Positions 6,383 through 13,056 of a DNA stretch of 13,056 nucleotides are shown piece after piece. Origin of the DNA: Bacteroidia bacterium (GTDB taxonomy: Bacteria; Bacteroidota; Bacteroidia; Bacteroidales; CAJPTX01); assembly GCA_905373665.1 (NCBI GenBank), contig CAJPTV010000064.1, positions 1-13,056 of the forward strand, written 5' to 3'. The notes under the pieces are model-generated. The model was not told the DNA's origin. It did no database searches and saw only the letters and a program-made list of their open reading frames with translations. The translations under genes were made by a program, and so were the position numbers. Numbering within the stretch: position 1 is the stretch's first letter; each line of letters starts with the position of its first letter.

Positions 6383-7498
6383 TCAAAAAAGCTTTTTATA
6401 GAAGAAGTAAGAAGGTATCGTATCGCATAGTTCAGGGTGGAGTATATGTTGTAAATCGCGAAGGATAAGGTGAGGTAAAAGAACTCCTGATTCGTAGAAG
6501 TCGTTCCCAGATCCTATCTTGCATCGGAGAGTGTTGTTATACACCTGCTTTTTTAGGACGGATTGAAAGTTCCGATATCGTTTCAAGTCGCTAAGAGAAT
6601 CGATAGTGCTTGGATGCAGCCAATAATCTGCGTTTACTCCGTCTTTTATTACTTTCTCTATTGCACAAGAATGAGATTTCGTATCTGGAAATTGGTTGCC
6701 TATAATATTGATACCTCCTGCATCCCAGATTAATTGACTCATATAAGAGGAATCTCCTGGTATATACCAAACATCCTTCCATGGATAATTTAAGAGAACA
6801 CTAGGACGATAAGAAGGGTTGCTCGTTCTGAGATATAGCTCCCCATAGAGAAGATTTATGCTATCAAAGAGCTTATTGGCAAGATCCCCCCGTCGTAACA
6901 AATAACCGAGGAATTTAATCCATTCGCTGCGTCCTAGTGGATGAGATTCTAAATACTCATTACACAATAGAACTGGAATATTTAGCCTCCGAAAACAATG
7001 ATAGTACTCTGGTAAATGGTCAGAAGTAGAATACCCGATCACAAGATCTGGTTGAAGACTTATAATTGCTTCAATATCTAGATTCGAGATTTGTCCAATA
7101 TCTACTACTTTAGATGATTGTATTGCTTTTCGTAGAAAAGGGGATGTTACAAATTTCCCTTCCGAAACGCCCACGATAGACTCTCTTACTCCAAGCGCTT
7201 CTAAAAATGCAATATGCGTTGTGCTTAAGCAAATTATGCGCTGTGGAGCTGTAGGTATATATAACAAAGTATCATTAGAAGAATTGCACCCATTCTTTAA
7301 TAGGATCGTTATCCTTGGAGAGGTATTTACATAGAGTACAGTATCTTGAAGTGAAGCCTTTACTGCGAAACCCTTAGCATAAGATAATACGACACCATCG
7401 GGATATTGTAAAGGAGAGCTACGTTCTGTACAAGAAGTAACTAAGAAGCAAAAGAACAATAAAAGGTATTCCCAATAGCAGGAGCGCCTAGATGACAT
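6383..7498 (-). CDS. btuF: BtuF-like corrinoid-binding lipoprotein
   Basis: Taken from the ATG at 7498, which gives 371 residues; an in-frame GTG at 7513 would add five. A signal peptide with lipobox LVTSC (C23) is visible, and TERSS follows the cysteine. The mature part carries the N-terminal YAKGFAV... segment common in Bacteroidales homologues. A type III periplasmic-binding fold then begins near residue 84 (APQRIICLSTTHIAFLEALG), continues through LDIEAIISLQPDLVIGY (140-156) and includes NEYLESHPLGRSEWIKF (180-196), a block characteristic of BtuF/FecB-like proteins of this order. The expected role is to carry a corrinoid across the periplasm to an inner-membrane ABC importer. Related proteins also bind iron chelates or haem; the preceding three genes favour corrinoid. 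It is the last gene of the operon, 23 bases after the preceding stop. No btuC or btuD follows in the window. Confidence 0.82.
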   Translation of the reverse strand: MSSRRSCYWEYLLLFFCFLVTSCTERSSPLQYPDGVVLSYAKGFAVKASLQDTVLYVNTSPRITILLKNGCNSSNDTLLYIPTAPQRIICLSTTHIAFLEALGVRESIVGVSEGKFVTSPFLRKAIQSSKVVDIGQISNLDIEAIISLQPDLVIGYSTSDHLPEYYHCFRRLNIPVLLCNEYLESHPLGRSEWIKFLGYLLRRGDLANKLFDSINLLYGELYLRTSNPSYRPSVLLNYPWKDVWYIPGDSSYMSQLIWDAGGINIIGNQFPDTKSHSCAIEKVIKDGVNADYWLHPSTIDSLSDLKRYRNFQSVLKKQVYNNTLRCKIGSGNDFYESGVLLPHLILRDLQHILHPELCDTIPSYFFYKKLF

Positions 7499-7521
7499 AA
7501 AATGCTGTAGCACGTCTTATT

Positions 7522-8877
7522 CTAGGGCTTCATGTGTAAATCTACAGCACCTTGTATTTCTGTACAAGAAGAGCCGAAGTGTCCTAATTGCAAATTTACC
7601 CCCGTTTGAACTTTCACAAACTGAATACCAGGAAGTGATACCCTATTTCCATCCCTATCAATCGCATCGCTAATGTCGAAAGACATATTCGGCAGATTAT
7701 GAGCCATTGTATTTGAAAGAGCCCAATAGCGCGTTGTTTCTTGTAAAGAGCTACCTTCACCACTCCACTTTTCCTCTCCATTATCGGGAAAAAGAGTTCC
7801 TGTAAGTGTAATAGTTTTACTCCCGGTACGCCACAAAGGCCAATATTCGCGCGAAGTTGTCATCGCTCCCTTACCGTCCTTGGCATTCGGATCAAAGCCG
7901 TCAAAAGTGAGTTTTGGGATGTATCCAGATGTCTTATCTTTAACCAGTTGCTGTGAGCCCGTATAGCGTGATTCCCAAAGGATATAATCCGCTATAGCAA
8001 AATCACGAACTCTTGAAGAATCTGTTCTCGAATAACGAGTCTCATTGTTTATCGAATATGTTATCGTATAGTTTGGGGTTCGTGCAACATCTGCTATAGA
8101 TGAACCATCTAACGGACGACATAATTCATACCACTCTTCGTCATCTGGCTTACCATTGCTATTAAAATCAAAAGCCACCCATACTACACCAGGATTGCTA
8201 TTGGTATATACTTTCCCCTGAGGATTGGTTGAGGGGGTAGAAGAGTGAGTTTCAATCTTACTGTAAATTAAGAAGTCTGGAGCGTCGGGTTTATTAACTA
8301 CGGTATGGTCAAAAGAAAAGACGACATAACCTCCAAAGGCGCCAAGAGATATAGATTTATTGATATACCCACCACAAATAATTGTTTTACAACGGGCAAG
8401 TACATCATCATAAGACTTAGGAGAGGAGACTAAGCCTAGATAGTCATTCACAAAACGCCCAGGGGCGGGAACATAATCAATAACGTCTGCAATATAGGGA
8501 CTATAGTTTACTAACTCCGAGTCTATATGTACAGAAAATCTGTGCGTTAATCGTTCTCCGTTTTTCTCATAAACGAATTCGTAATTGTAATCGCCTGTTT
8601 TATCTAAGATAACGACAACGTTTTGTTCCCTGGATACTACCTGCTCTATTGTATCCATAATAGTATCTCGTTGATAGTTTAGTAAGCGCCATTCATAAGT
8701 CCCATCATCCAATCCACAACTAATATAGAGTGGCTGAAGACGTACGCCGACATAAGCGTCTTGTATCCCTAAACCAAGAGAGGGTATCTCTTCTTTACGA
8801 CATGAGAGTAAAAGAACCGAAGAAAAGAAAAGAATCAAAAGAATACAAAGCCGAAATCTCATTACAACCCAAGTCAT
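7522..8877 (-). CDS. Surface lipoprotein of the B12 locus, PKD-like domain
   Basis: A 451-residue lipoprotein with lipobox LLLSC (C26) followed by RKEE, an acidic pattern like the surface-export signal of Bacteroidota lipoproteins. Residues about 40-120 look like a PKD/Ig-type beta sandwich (YEWRLLNY ... TGDYNYEFVYEKNG ... HRFSVHI). The larger remainder matches a Bacteroidales 'cell surface protein' family that I recognise from B12 loci: YVPAPGRFVN (135-144), ISLGAFGGYVVFSFDHTVVN (176-195), DFNSNGKPDDEEWYEL (237-252) and, near the end, FVKVQTGVN and AVDLHM. The DFNSNGKPDDE segment has the spacing of a dockerin/EF-hand-type calcium loop. No enzyme motif is visible and no biochemical function is assigned; ligand capture or complex assembly at the BtuB-BtuG surface is inference. 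Its ATG overlaps the preceding stop as ATGA (8874-8877), which points to translational coupling. An in-frame ATG at 8862 is an alternative start. Confidence 0.83.
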   Translation of the reverse strand: MTWVVMRFRLCILLILFFSSVLLLSCRKEEIPSLGLGIQDAYVGVRLQPLYISCGLDDGTYEWRLLNYQRDTIMDTIEQVVSREQNVVVILDKTGDYNYEFVYEKNGERLTHRFSVHIDSELVNYSPYIADVIDYVPAPGRFVNDYLGLVSSPKSYDDVLARCKTIICGGYINKSISLGAFGGYVVFSFDHTVVNKPDAPDFLIYSKIETHSSTPSTNPQGKVYTNSNPGVVWVAFDFNSNGKPDDEEWYELCRPLDGSSIADVARTPNYTITYSINNETRYSRTDSSRVRDFAIADYILWESRYTGSQQLVKDKTSGYIPKLTFDGFDPNAKDGKGAMTTSREYWPLWRTGSKTITLTGTLFPDNGEEKWSGEGSSLQETTRYWALSNTMAHNLPNMSFDISDAIDRDGNRVSLPGIQFVKVQTGVNLQLGHFGSSCTEIQGAVDLHMKP

Positions 8878-10085
8878 TGCTTATAAACAAATGCAACCTT
8901 GCAAGGAGCGATACCTGTCTTTACTTTCCATAATTGCTTCCCATCTGGTGAGTAACAATAAAGAAGCCCACTAGATGTCCCACGTCTCGCATCTGTAATA
9001 AAGATTTCATGCGTCAGAGGATGTATGGCGACGCTTGTAGGATTCTCTATCTGCAACTCTGTGCCATCGGTCACAAATTTATCTACAATATTGTCTGCTT
9101 TGAGACCATACTTGACAAAATCCCGTTCAAGAACTTCACCAAACGCATTCCGAGCCCCCTTTATCATAAAGAGCGTATCTGTACAGTGGACAAAAGAAAG
9201 TGTTGGAAGGTCTTTTACGCGCCCTTCTTCCTCTTCAAAGAAATTTAAGCCTCCCTGAGTCTTATCTTCCAAAATGTGCAACTTAGGGCGCTCTTCCCGT
9301 TTGTTACCACTTGTTGCTACATAGAGATAACGCCCATTACCTCCACTCACGGTAATAGAGTAGGGAGCTGTACCTGTCCTAATAAAACCCGTCTGTACGA
9401 AATTCGCTAGGTCTACCACCGAAATCCTGTTGTCAAACTTCGGAGAGTTATACTCTCCTGTATTTACCACAAAAATCGACTTTATCGAATCCACGATTAC
9501 ATTATTCTTTTTTGAATAAGCGGTGCGCAATACCATGTTATCTGGTTGACATCCTAACGTGATATGCCGAATATCTGTTATATCCGTGGTCTTTATACGA
9601 ACAAGTTCTCCCAAAGGCTGGCGACCAAATTCCAGTTTCTTTTGTCGCAAATAGGACGTAATATACACATATCCATCATGAATCAGAATACGCCGCGGAT
9701 TGTTGATCTCTACCGTACCCAGCCGTTGTGTCGTAAATGCATCAAAGATCTCCAAACGGTGTGAACCACTTAGGGTCACATACAACCTACCATCAGCCAC
9801 CGCAATATCTAAACCATTATCGCCAAGATTCGGCAATTCGCCCGCATTGCGTTCAGCATAGATATTCCTATGATAAACACTCTCCGTGTAGTCAAAGTAA
9901 TCTAATGTTGCCTCATTACTACCCTTTACGCCACTATTCAACACATAAAAACCAATTACAGGAGACTCAGGATCTGACTCAACCGCCACCCGCTCCTGCT
10001 GCGAATAAAGAACAACCTCCTCACGCCGACAGGAAGAAAACAGAAGAAGGAAAGTAGCCAGAACTAATATGGGTATCTCTCGCAT
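8874..10085 (-). CDS. btuG: BtuG-like surface lipoprotein, DUF5074/YncE-type beta-propeller
   Basis: A 403-residue lipoprotein with lipobox FSSC (C19) followed by RREE, fitting a surface-export signal. The mature protein opens with the family block FYVLNSGVKGSNEATLDYFD (47-65). Propeller-like blades follow: NGLDIAVADGRLYVTLSGSH, INNPRRILIHDGYVYITSY, RTGTAPYSITVSGGNGRYLY, NPTSVAIHPLTHEIFITDAR and the final LLYCYSPDGKQLWKVKTG. This is the DUF5074/YncE-like architecture of BtuG, which in Bacteroides binds corrinoids very tightly at the cell surface and sits on BtuB as a lid. The ATG at 10085 is 1 base from the BtuB stop, as expected for a stoichiometric pair. Binding residues cannot be named from sequence alone. 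Another corrinoid-like ligand is possible, but the neighbours make B12 the best guess. Confidence 0.87.
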   Translation of the reverse strand: MREIPILVLATFLLLFSSCRREEVVLYSQQERVAVESDPESPVIGFYVLNSGVKGSNEATLDYFDYTESVYHRNIYAERNAGELPNLGDNGLDIAVADGRLYVTLSGSHRLEIFDAFTTQRLGTVEINNPRRILIHDGYVYITSYLRQKKLEFGRQPLGELVRIKTTDITDIRHITLGCQPDNMVLRTAYSKKNNVIVDSIKSIFVVNTGEYNSPKFDNRISVVDLANFVQTGFIRTGTAPYSITVSGGNGRYLYVATSGNKREERPKLHILEDKTQGGLNFFEEEEGRVKDLPTLSFVHCTDTLFMIKGARNAFGEVLERDFVKYGLKADNIVDKFVTDGTELQIENPTSVAIHPLTHEIFITDARRGTSSGLLYCYSPDGKQLWKVKTGIAPCKVAFVYKQ

Positions 10086-10086
10086 C

Positions 10087-12111
10087 CTATCGTTCTGCTG
10101 CTATAGTTACACGAAAGAAACGCCCAGGCATCGGATAGTTTGCCACGATTTCATAGTCCTGACCGAGGAGGTTATTTACCTCTAACATCGTCCGTAAATT
10201 CCAACGACCAAGCGGAATCTGTTTCATCAATGACAAATCGTGGGTGTACCACGGCTGCATCTTATAATAAGATATATTCTCCTGACGAGAGTAACGCTCT
10301 CCCGTATAAAGAAAACTATAGTTCAGCGCAAAACCCATCCACGTAACATTCAGAATCGCGGAACCACTATGCCAAGGAATATTCGGTATTTGATGCTGGT
10401 AATACGTATCGTACGGGCTAGTGATGTCACGAGCTTGTTGATAAGTATATTGAACCTTCGTTGTAAACTCCAACGGATTGTCAAAATCATCCAACAAACG
10501 AGCCGTAGAAAAAAGATTTACATCCCCACCGATGATACGAGCGCGTCCCAAATTAGCCATCGTCCATCGATAAAGAGAACCATTCGGATAGGCGATAATC
10601 TTATTCGTCACATCATGGAAATAAACCTCTGTCGAAAGTCCATAGCGGCGCAGCATTCCATCACTTCGGTTCGCATAGTTTACACCCAAACTATACTGCA
10701 ACATATTCTCCGCCTTAAGCTGCGTGCCTTCAATTTCCGAAATATAACGATCACTATAACTAGGAACACGGAAAGACTGTTTCACATAAGCCTGAATGGT
10801 AAATACCCGATCGCGAGAATAACGTAACGGAGAATAAGCAAACAGAAGGGCAGGGGAGAGGGAATATTCGTCGTTGTACTGCTGATGACTTGCGTCCCTT
10901 TCAAAATTGGAAACATACGTCCCTAAAACACTCGCCTGACACTGAATCTTATAGAAAGAACCCTGAGTAGCAAGCGACCCCAAATGCTTCAAACGCCAAG
11001 GACGAGGATAGTTCAAAGGCTCCTGAAAGCGCTGTTCATCCTTCTTGAGAATATTGTTGAAATGAAGGTCATAAGCCCCCGTCGCAACCCAATCTTCATA
11101 AACCTTATACAAATGAGAAGTTGAAAGATACGCCTCAAACTGACGGAAAGACTCATCCACCGTCGCGGCATGCTCATCCTTATTCTCATAATGGAGGTAA
11201 TCATACCCAAACTTAAAATTCAACTGCGTACGATAACTCTCCGAAAGGTCTAACTTCATATTACCCTGAACGAACGAATTCCGTTCAGAAAGCTCCTCAC
11301 CTCGATACCAAATGTTATTGACTATCGGGCCCGGTATCCCCCGATCCGATGTGTAATGATACGCATAAATACTCCAAAGCCCTCGCTCTAAAAGACCATT
11401 GAGCGACCCCTCTACACGCACCGAATTGATGCGATTGTTATTCCGGCGCGCTACCGAGTCATAAACGATCTTCCCCGCCGAGTTACGCCGTAAGTAACGA
11501 AACTCATAATTCCCCGCACTCCGGTCAATGGAGACACTAAGAGAGGTACTCATATAGTTCCCCAAATTGTGCTCATACAACAGACTGGGATTGATGTAAT
11601 AATGCGAAGCCCCTCGCAACGAAGCTCTGAAATTCGTCTTCGTCGAATCCGTAAAACGCGGACGCTGCGTTGTGATATACAAACTCCCCGCACTTGCATA
11701 GTCCGAAGCTGACTGAAATATATCCCCCTTCTGTCCACTATACAGCGCTAAACTCCCGACATTGTCCATCGTAAAACGCGAAAGATCTACCTGCGCATTT
11801 AACGGATTAGAAATCTCTATCCCATTATAGAACACGCGCATACGCTCCGAGCCCAAACTACGCACGTTGATTGTCTTGAAACCTGCAAGCCCAACATAAT
11901 CCTTCAACTGAATACCTGAATAGTAACGCACTGCATCCGCCATCGAATACATCCGACTCGTATTCAAATCCTTACCCGTTAGCTCCATCGGTTGAATGAC
12001 CTTAATGTAACGCTTCGCACTCACAGCAACCATATCATGCTGGGCACGGAGCAACATCGGTACAAACAACAATATCACTACGAAAGTTACATGGACTAGA
12101 CTTCGTTTCAT
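10087..12111 (-). CDS. btuB: BtuB-like TonB-dependent outer-membrane corrinoid receptor
   Basis: Taken from the ATG at 12111 (674 residues); the TTG two codons upstream is less likely. The signal peptide ends near LLRAQHD. A short stretch, DMVAVSAKRYIKVIQP, is where the TonB box is expected. The plug follows, with MADAVRYYSGIQLKDYVGLAG (the DVLRxxPGV-equivalent segment, about 59-79), the INVRSLGSERMRVFYNGIEI block, and an acidic/aromatic DLSRFTMDNVGSLALYSGQ turn. The rest alternates in 22-strand barrel fashion with many aromatic girdle residues, ending NNLLGQDYEIVANYPMPGRFFRVTIAAER. There is no CarboxypepD-like N-terminal extension, so this is not a SusC-type transporter. The plug resembles Bacteroides BtuB. 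It would import cobalamin or related corrinoids across the outer membrane using TonB energy. It is first in a four-gene operon; BtuG follows after one base. Confidence 0.88.
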   Translation of the reverse strand: MKRSLVHVTFVVILLFVPMLLRAQHDMVAVSAKRYIKVIQPMELTGKDLNTSRMYSMADAVRYYSGIQLKDYVGLAGFKTINVRSLGSERMRVFYNGIEISNPLNAQVDLSRFTMDNVGSLALYSGQKGDIFQSASDYASAGSLYITTQRPRFTDSTKTNFRASLRGASHYYINPSLLYEHNLGNYMSTSLSVSIDRSAGNYEFRYLRRNSAGKIVYDSVARRNNNRINSVRVEGSLNGLLERGLWSIYAYHYTSDRGIPGPIVNNIWYRGEELSERNSFVQGNMKLDLSESYRTQLNFKFGYDYLHYENKDEHAATVDESFRQFEAYLSTSHLYKVYEDWVATGAYDLHFNNILKKDEQRFQEPLNYPRPWRLKHLGSLATQGSFYKIQCQASVLGTYVSNFERDASHQQYNDEYSLSPALLFAYSPLRYSRDRVFTIQAYVKQSFRVPSYSDRYISEIEGTQLKAENMLQYSLGVNYANRSDGMLRRYGLSTEVYFHDVTNKIIAYPNGSLYRWTMANLGRARIIGGDVNLFSTARLLDDFDNPLEFTTKVQYTYQQARDITSPYDTYYQHQIPNIPWHSGSAILNVTWMGFALNYSFLYTGERYSRQENISYYKMQPWYTHDLSLMKQIPLGRWNLRTMLEVNNLLGQDYEIVANYPMPGRFFRVTIAAER

Positions 12112-12145
12112 ACTCAAACCGCTTACTCTCTTATCATAAACCAGA

Positions 12146-12179
12146 CCTCTGCCCCCAAGATAAAAGTTAGGGGCAGAGG
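12146..12179 (-). terminator. Hairpin between mdh and btuB
   Basis: CCTCTGCCCC (12146-12155) and GGGGCAGAGG (12170-12179) form a perfect 10-bp stem with a 14-base loop, 22 bases after the mdh stop on the - strand. Read on the - strand, the bases after the stem are TCTGGTTTATG, with only a weak T content. It could therefore be a poor intrinsic terminator of mdh or a structure in the btuB leader. It is the only notable structure in the 90-base gap before btuB. Confidence 0.55.
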
Positions 12180-12201
12180 AACGTTCCTTGGACGAAGATA
12201 A

Positions 12202-13056
12202 CTAAAAAATATTCATTGCGTCAAGCTGTGCCATAACTTTTTTCACAGAATCAGCCGACTTATACACCAAATCCAACTCCTCCTTATCCAAGCGAAGCTC
12301 TATTACCTTTTCCACACCCCTTTCGCCCAGAATTACAGGAACTCCCAAATGAAGCCCCGAAAGACCATACTCGCCATCCAAACCCGCACACACCGGGAGA
12401 ACACGACGCTCATTCTTCACTATAGACTCTACCATCTCTGCAGCAGAAGCCCCAGGCGCATACCAAGCAGAAACCCCTAGCAAATCGACAAGCTCCTTCC
12501 CCCCCTGCTTTGTACGTTCAACAATAGCAGTAAGTTTCTCTGAAGAGAGTAACTCCGAAATAGGTATCCCCCCAACAGTCGTATACCGAGGTAAAGGTAC
12601 CATCGAATCTCCATGCCCACCCATCAACATCGCCTGTATATCTCGTGGACTGATCTTTAACTCTTCTGCGATAAAAGAACGGTAACGCGCTGTATCCAAG
12701 ACACCAGCCATACCAAATACACGCTCACTCGGAAAACCCGTTCCGATAAACGCCGCATAAGTCATAACGTCCAACGGATTGGTCACCACTATAACTATCG
12801 CATTCGGCGAATACTTCTTGATGTTCCCCGCAACATCCCGCATGATCTTCGCATTGATTTCCACCAAATCATCACGACTCATACCAGGCTTACGCGCCAT
12901 CCCCGCGGTCATAACCACGATCTCTGAGTTCGCCGTCGCCGCATAGTCATTACCCACGCCATAAACCCGCGTCGAAAAACCATGCAAAGGAGAGGTCTCC
13001 CACATATCCAAAGCCTTCCCCTTCGTCGCCCCCTCATTGATGTCTACAACAAAAAC
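12202..13056 (-). CDS. mdh: Malate dehydrogenase, LDH-like (N-terminus outside window)
   Basis: The frame is open to the window edge, so 284 residues are visible and roughly 30 N-terminal residues, including the GxGxxG NAD-binding loop, lie beyond base 13056. The enzyme oxidises malate to oxaloacetate with NAD in the cytoplasm. Visible family features are VFVVDINEGATKGKALDM (the acidic residue at the strand end favours NAD), ARKPGMSRDDL with the two substrate-binding arginines of malate dehydrogenases, VTNPLDVMTY, VLDTARYR with the catalytic aspartate and a substrate arginine, and the catalytic histidine in GGHGDSMVPL. A long C-terminal helix region ends QLDAMNIF. The ARKPGMSRDDL loop indicates malate rather than lactate dehydrogenase specificity. 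A hairpin follows its TAG at 12202-12204. Confidence 0.96.
   Translation of the reverse strand, partial: VFVVDINEGATKGKALDMWETSPLHGFSTRVYGVGNDYAATANSEIVVMTAGMARKPGMSRDDLVEINAKIMRDVAGNIKKYSPNAIVIVVTNPLDVMTYAAFIGTGFPSERVFGMAGVLDTARYRSFIAEELKISPRDIQAMLMGGHGDSMVPLPRYTTVGGIPISELLSSEKLTAIVERTKQGGKELVDLLGVSAWYAPGASAAEMVESIVKNERRVLPVCAGLDGEYGLSGLHLGVPVILGERGVEKVIELRLDKEELDLVYKSADSVKKVMAQLDAMNIF

Noticed and set aside
6357..6397. A 7-bp AT-rich inverted repeat (GCTATTA/TAATAGC) at the convergent gene ends, followed by the palindrome AAAAAGCTTTTT
   Set aside because: The stem is short and AT-rich and lies across two stop codons, and the palindrome is inside the btuF coding end. It is not strong enough to call a bidirectional terminator.
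9009..10827. Several + strand open frames of 66-195 codons lying opposite the btuG and btuB genes
   Set aside because: They are antisense to genes with clear family motifs, have basic or low-complexity translations without any recognisable domain, and lack convincing ribosome sites.
6383..12111. SusC/SusD-type polysaccharide utilisation locus
   Set aside because: The receptor lacks the CarboxypepD-like N-terminal extension, and the partner lipoproteins are a beta-propeller and a PKD-like protein, not a SusD helical protein. No glycoside hydrolase is present.
12112..12201. Cobalamin riboswitch ahead of btuB
   Set aside because: The gap is too short and no B12-box-like sequence was found; only a simple hairpin is present.

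Overview
The window suggests a member of the Bacteroidota, most likely order Bacteroidales and Porphyromonas-like. The reasons are the BtuB-type TonB receptor encoded with a BtuG/DUF5074-type surface lipoprotein and a partner surface lipoprotein, lipoproteins with acidic residues just after the lipid-anchored cysteine, a short bactofilin, and an LDH-like malate dehydrogenase. This is inference from protein families; the genus cannot be fixed from the sequence alone. Both ends of the window cut through genes: a glycosyltransferase lacks its start on the left and mdh lacks its start on the right.

Left half, + strand (1-6374): the C-terminal part of a GT-B glycosyltransferase is followed after 3 bases by a PflX-like (COG1313-type) radical SAM protein. 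Next comes a complete two-TM methyl-accepting chemotaxis-type receptor that ends at a strong stem-loop terminator candidate (3522-3574). A tightly spaced run then begins: an OsmC/Ohr-like protein, a bactofilin, a four-TM membrane protein, ketopantoate hydroxymethyltransferase (panB) and an RluA-family pseudouridine synthase. The last two overlap by 20 bases. The spacing points to one transcript.

Right half, - strand (6383-13056): the partial mdh is followed by a 10-bp perfect hairpin. Then comes a compact four-gene operon in the order TonB-dependent receptor, beta-propeller surface lipoprotein, a second large surface lipoprotein, and a BtuF-like binding lipoprotein. Intergenic distances within it run from a 4-base overlap to 23 bases. 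This matches the Bacteroidales type of corrinoid (vitamin B12) uptake locus. The surface lipoproteins would capture the ligand, BtuB would move it across the outer membrane, and BtuF would hand it to an inner-membrane BtuCD. btuCD is absent from the window and must lie elsewhere. The operon ends 8 bases from the convergent pseudouridine synthase gene.

No tRNA, rRNA, CRISPR array, insertion sequence or integrase was seen. No non-coding stretch exceeds about 125 bases. The less-charted points are the uncharacterised second surface lipoprotein of the B12 locus, the lone chemoreceptor without neighbouring che genes, the PflX-like radical SAM gene, and the bactofilin/four-TM pair without an ATP synthase operon.
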